A model generated the notes under the pieces. That model saw nothing but the letters and a program-made list of their open reading frames with translations. It had not been told where the DNA came from and ran no database searches. A DNA stretch of 13,462 nt from an uncultured Ruminococcus sp. (GTDB lineage: Bacteria; Bacillota; Clostridia; Oscillospirales; Ruminococcaceae), in the NCBI GenBank assembly GCA_900541495.1, contig UQKC01000061.1, positions 1 to 13,462 on the forward strand, given 5' to 3'. The translations under genes and the position numbers were made by a program. This document shows, piece after piece, positions 13,410 through 13,462 of this stretch (position 1 is the first letter of the stretch; the number at the start of each line of letters is the position of its first letter).

Positions 13410-13462
13410 GAGCCTGTTGACACTATTTTAGCCACGTGAAGATACACGCGATTTGAACGAAT
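13410..13462 (+). mobile_element. Possible terminus of another mobile element, cut by the window end
   Basis: GAGCCTGTTGACACT begins at 13410 after ACTA. The first eight bases match the MITE end of this window as GARCCTGT, and similar GAGCCTGT ends occur on insertion sequences as I recall. The other end is outside the window, so this is only a suggestion. Bases 13308-13409 hold nothing else I can support. Confidence 0.3.

Overview
The window reads as chromosome of a low-to-mid GC Gram-positive anaerobe of the Clostridia, most like a cellulolytic Ruminococcus (Oscillospiraceae). This is inferred from two GH5 cellulase lipoproteins, clostridial-style protein sequences (PNPase, S15, ProC, SpoIIM, YesL/DUF624, PtsI), strong AAAGGA/AGGAGG ribosome sites, use of TTG starts and SigA-type promoters with 16-17 bp spacers. 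No phage, plasmid or CRISPR genes are visible.

Layout. 1-2445: a bidirectional terminator, then a minus-strand surface lipoprotein (acidic Ser/Thr linker, CBM2-like domain, GH5 cellulase), with back-to-back promoters shared with tyrA. 2446-3786: plus-strand tyrA (prephenate dehydrogenase) and a GNAT acetyltransferase, ending in a strong terminator. 3831-6958: the minus-strand rpsO-pnp operon (S15, PNPase) followed by a 99-aa one-TM orphan whose Shine-Dalgarno lies inside a terminator-like hairpin. 6997-9504: the minus-strand series proC, spoIIM-like, DUF624/YesL-like membrane gene. 9505-10776: a second GH5 lipoprotein on the plus strand, with operator-like palindromes around its promoter. 10777-11530: a gene-free stretch holding a foldback MITE with 18-bp perfect inverted ends, the RNase P RNA gene rnpB under a perfect-consensus promoter embedded in a 13-bp inverted repeat, and a terminator flanked by opposing heptad arrays (ATTCGGA). 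11533-13307: minus-strand ptsI (PTS enzyme I) with its promoter. The last ~55 bases may enter another mobile element.

How it fits together. The protein genes are mostly housekeeping (RNA decay, ribosome, Pro/Tyr synthesis, PTS phosphorylation) interleaved with two polysaccharide-degradation lipoproteins that would be tethered to the outer face of the membrane. No entirely new multi-gene system is evident. The less ordinary signals are in noncoding DNA: structured leaders of rpsO and pnp, the Shine-Dalgarno-sequestering hairpin after pnp, the cellulase promoter palindromes, the MITE, and the heptad arrays.
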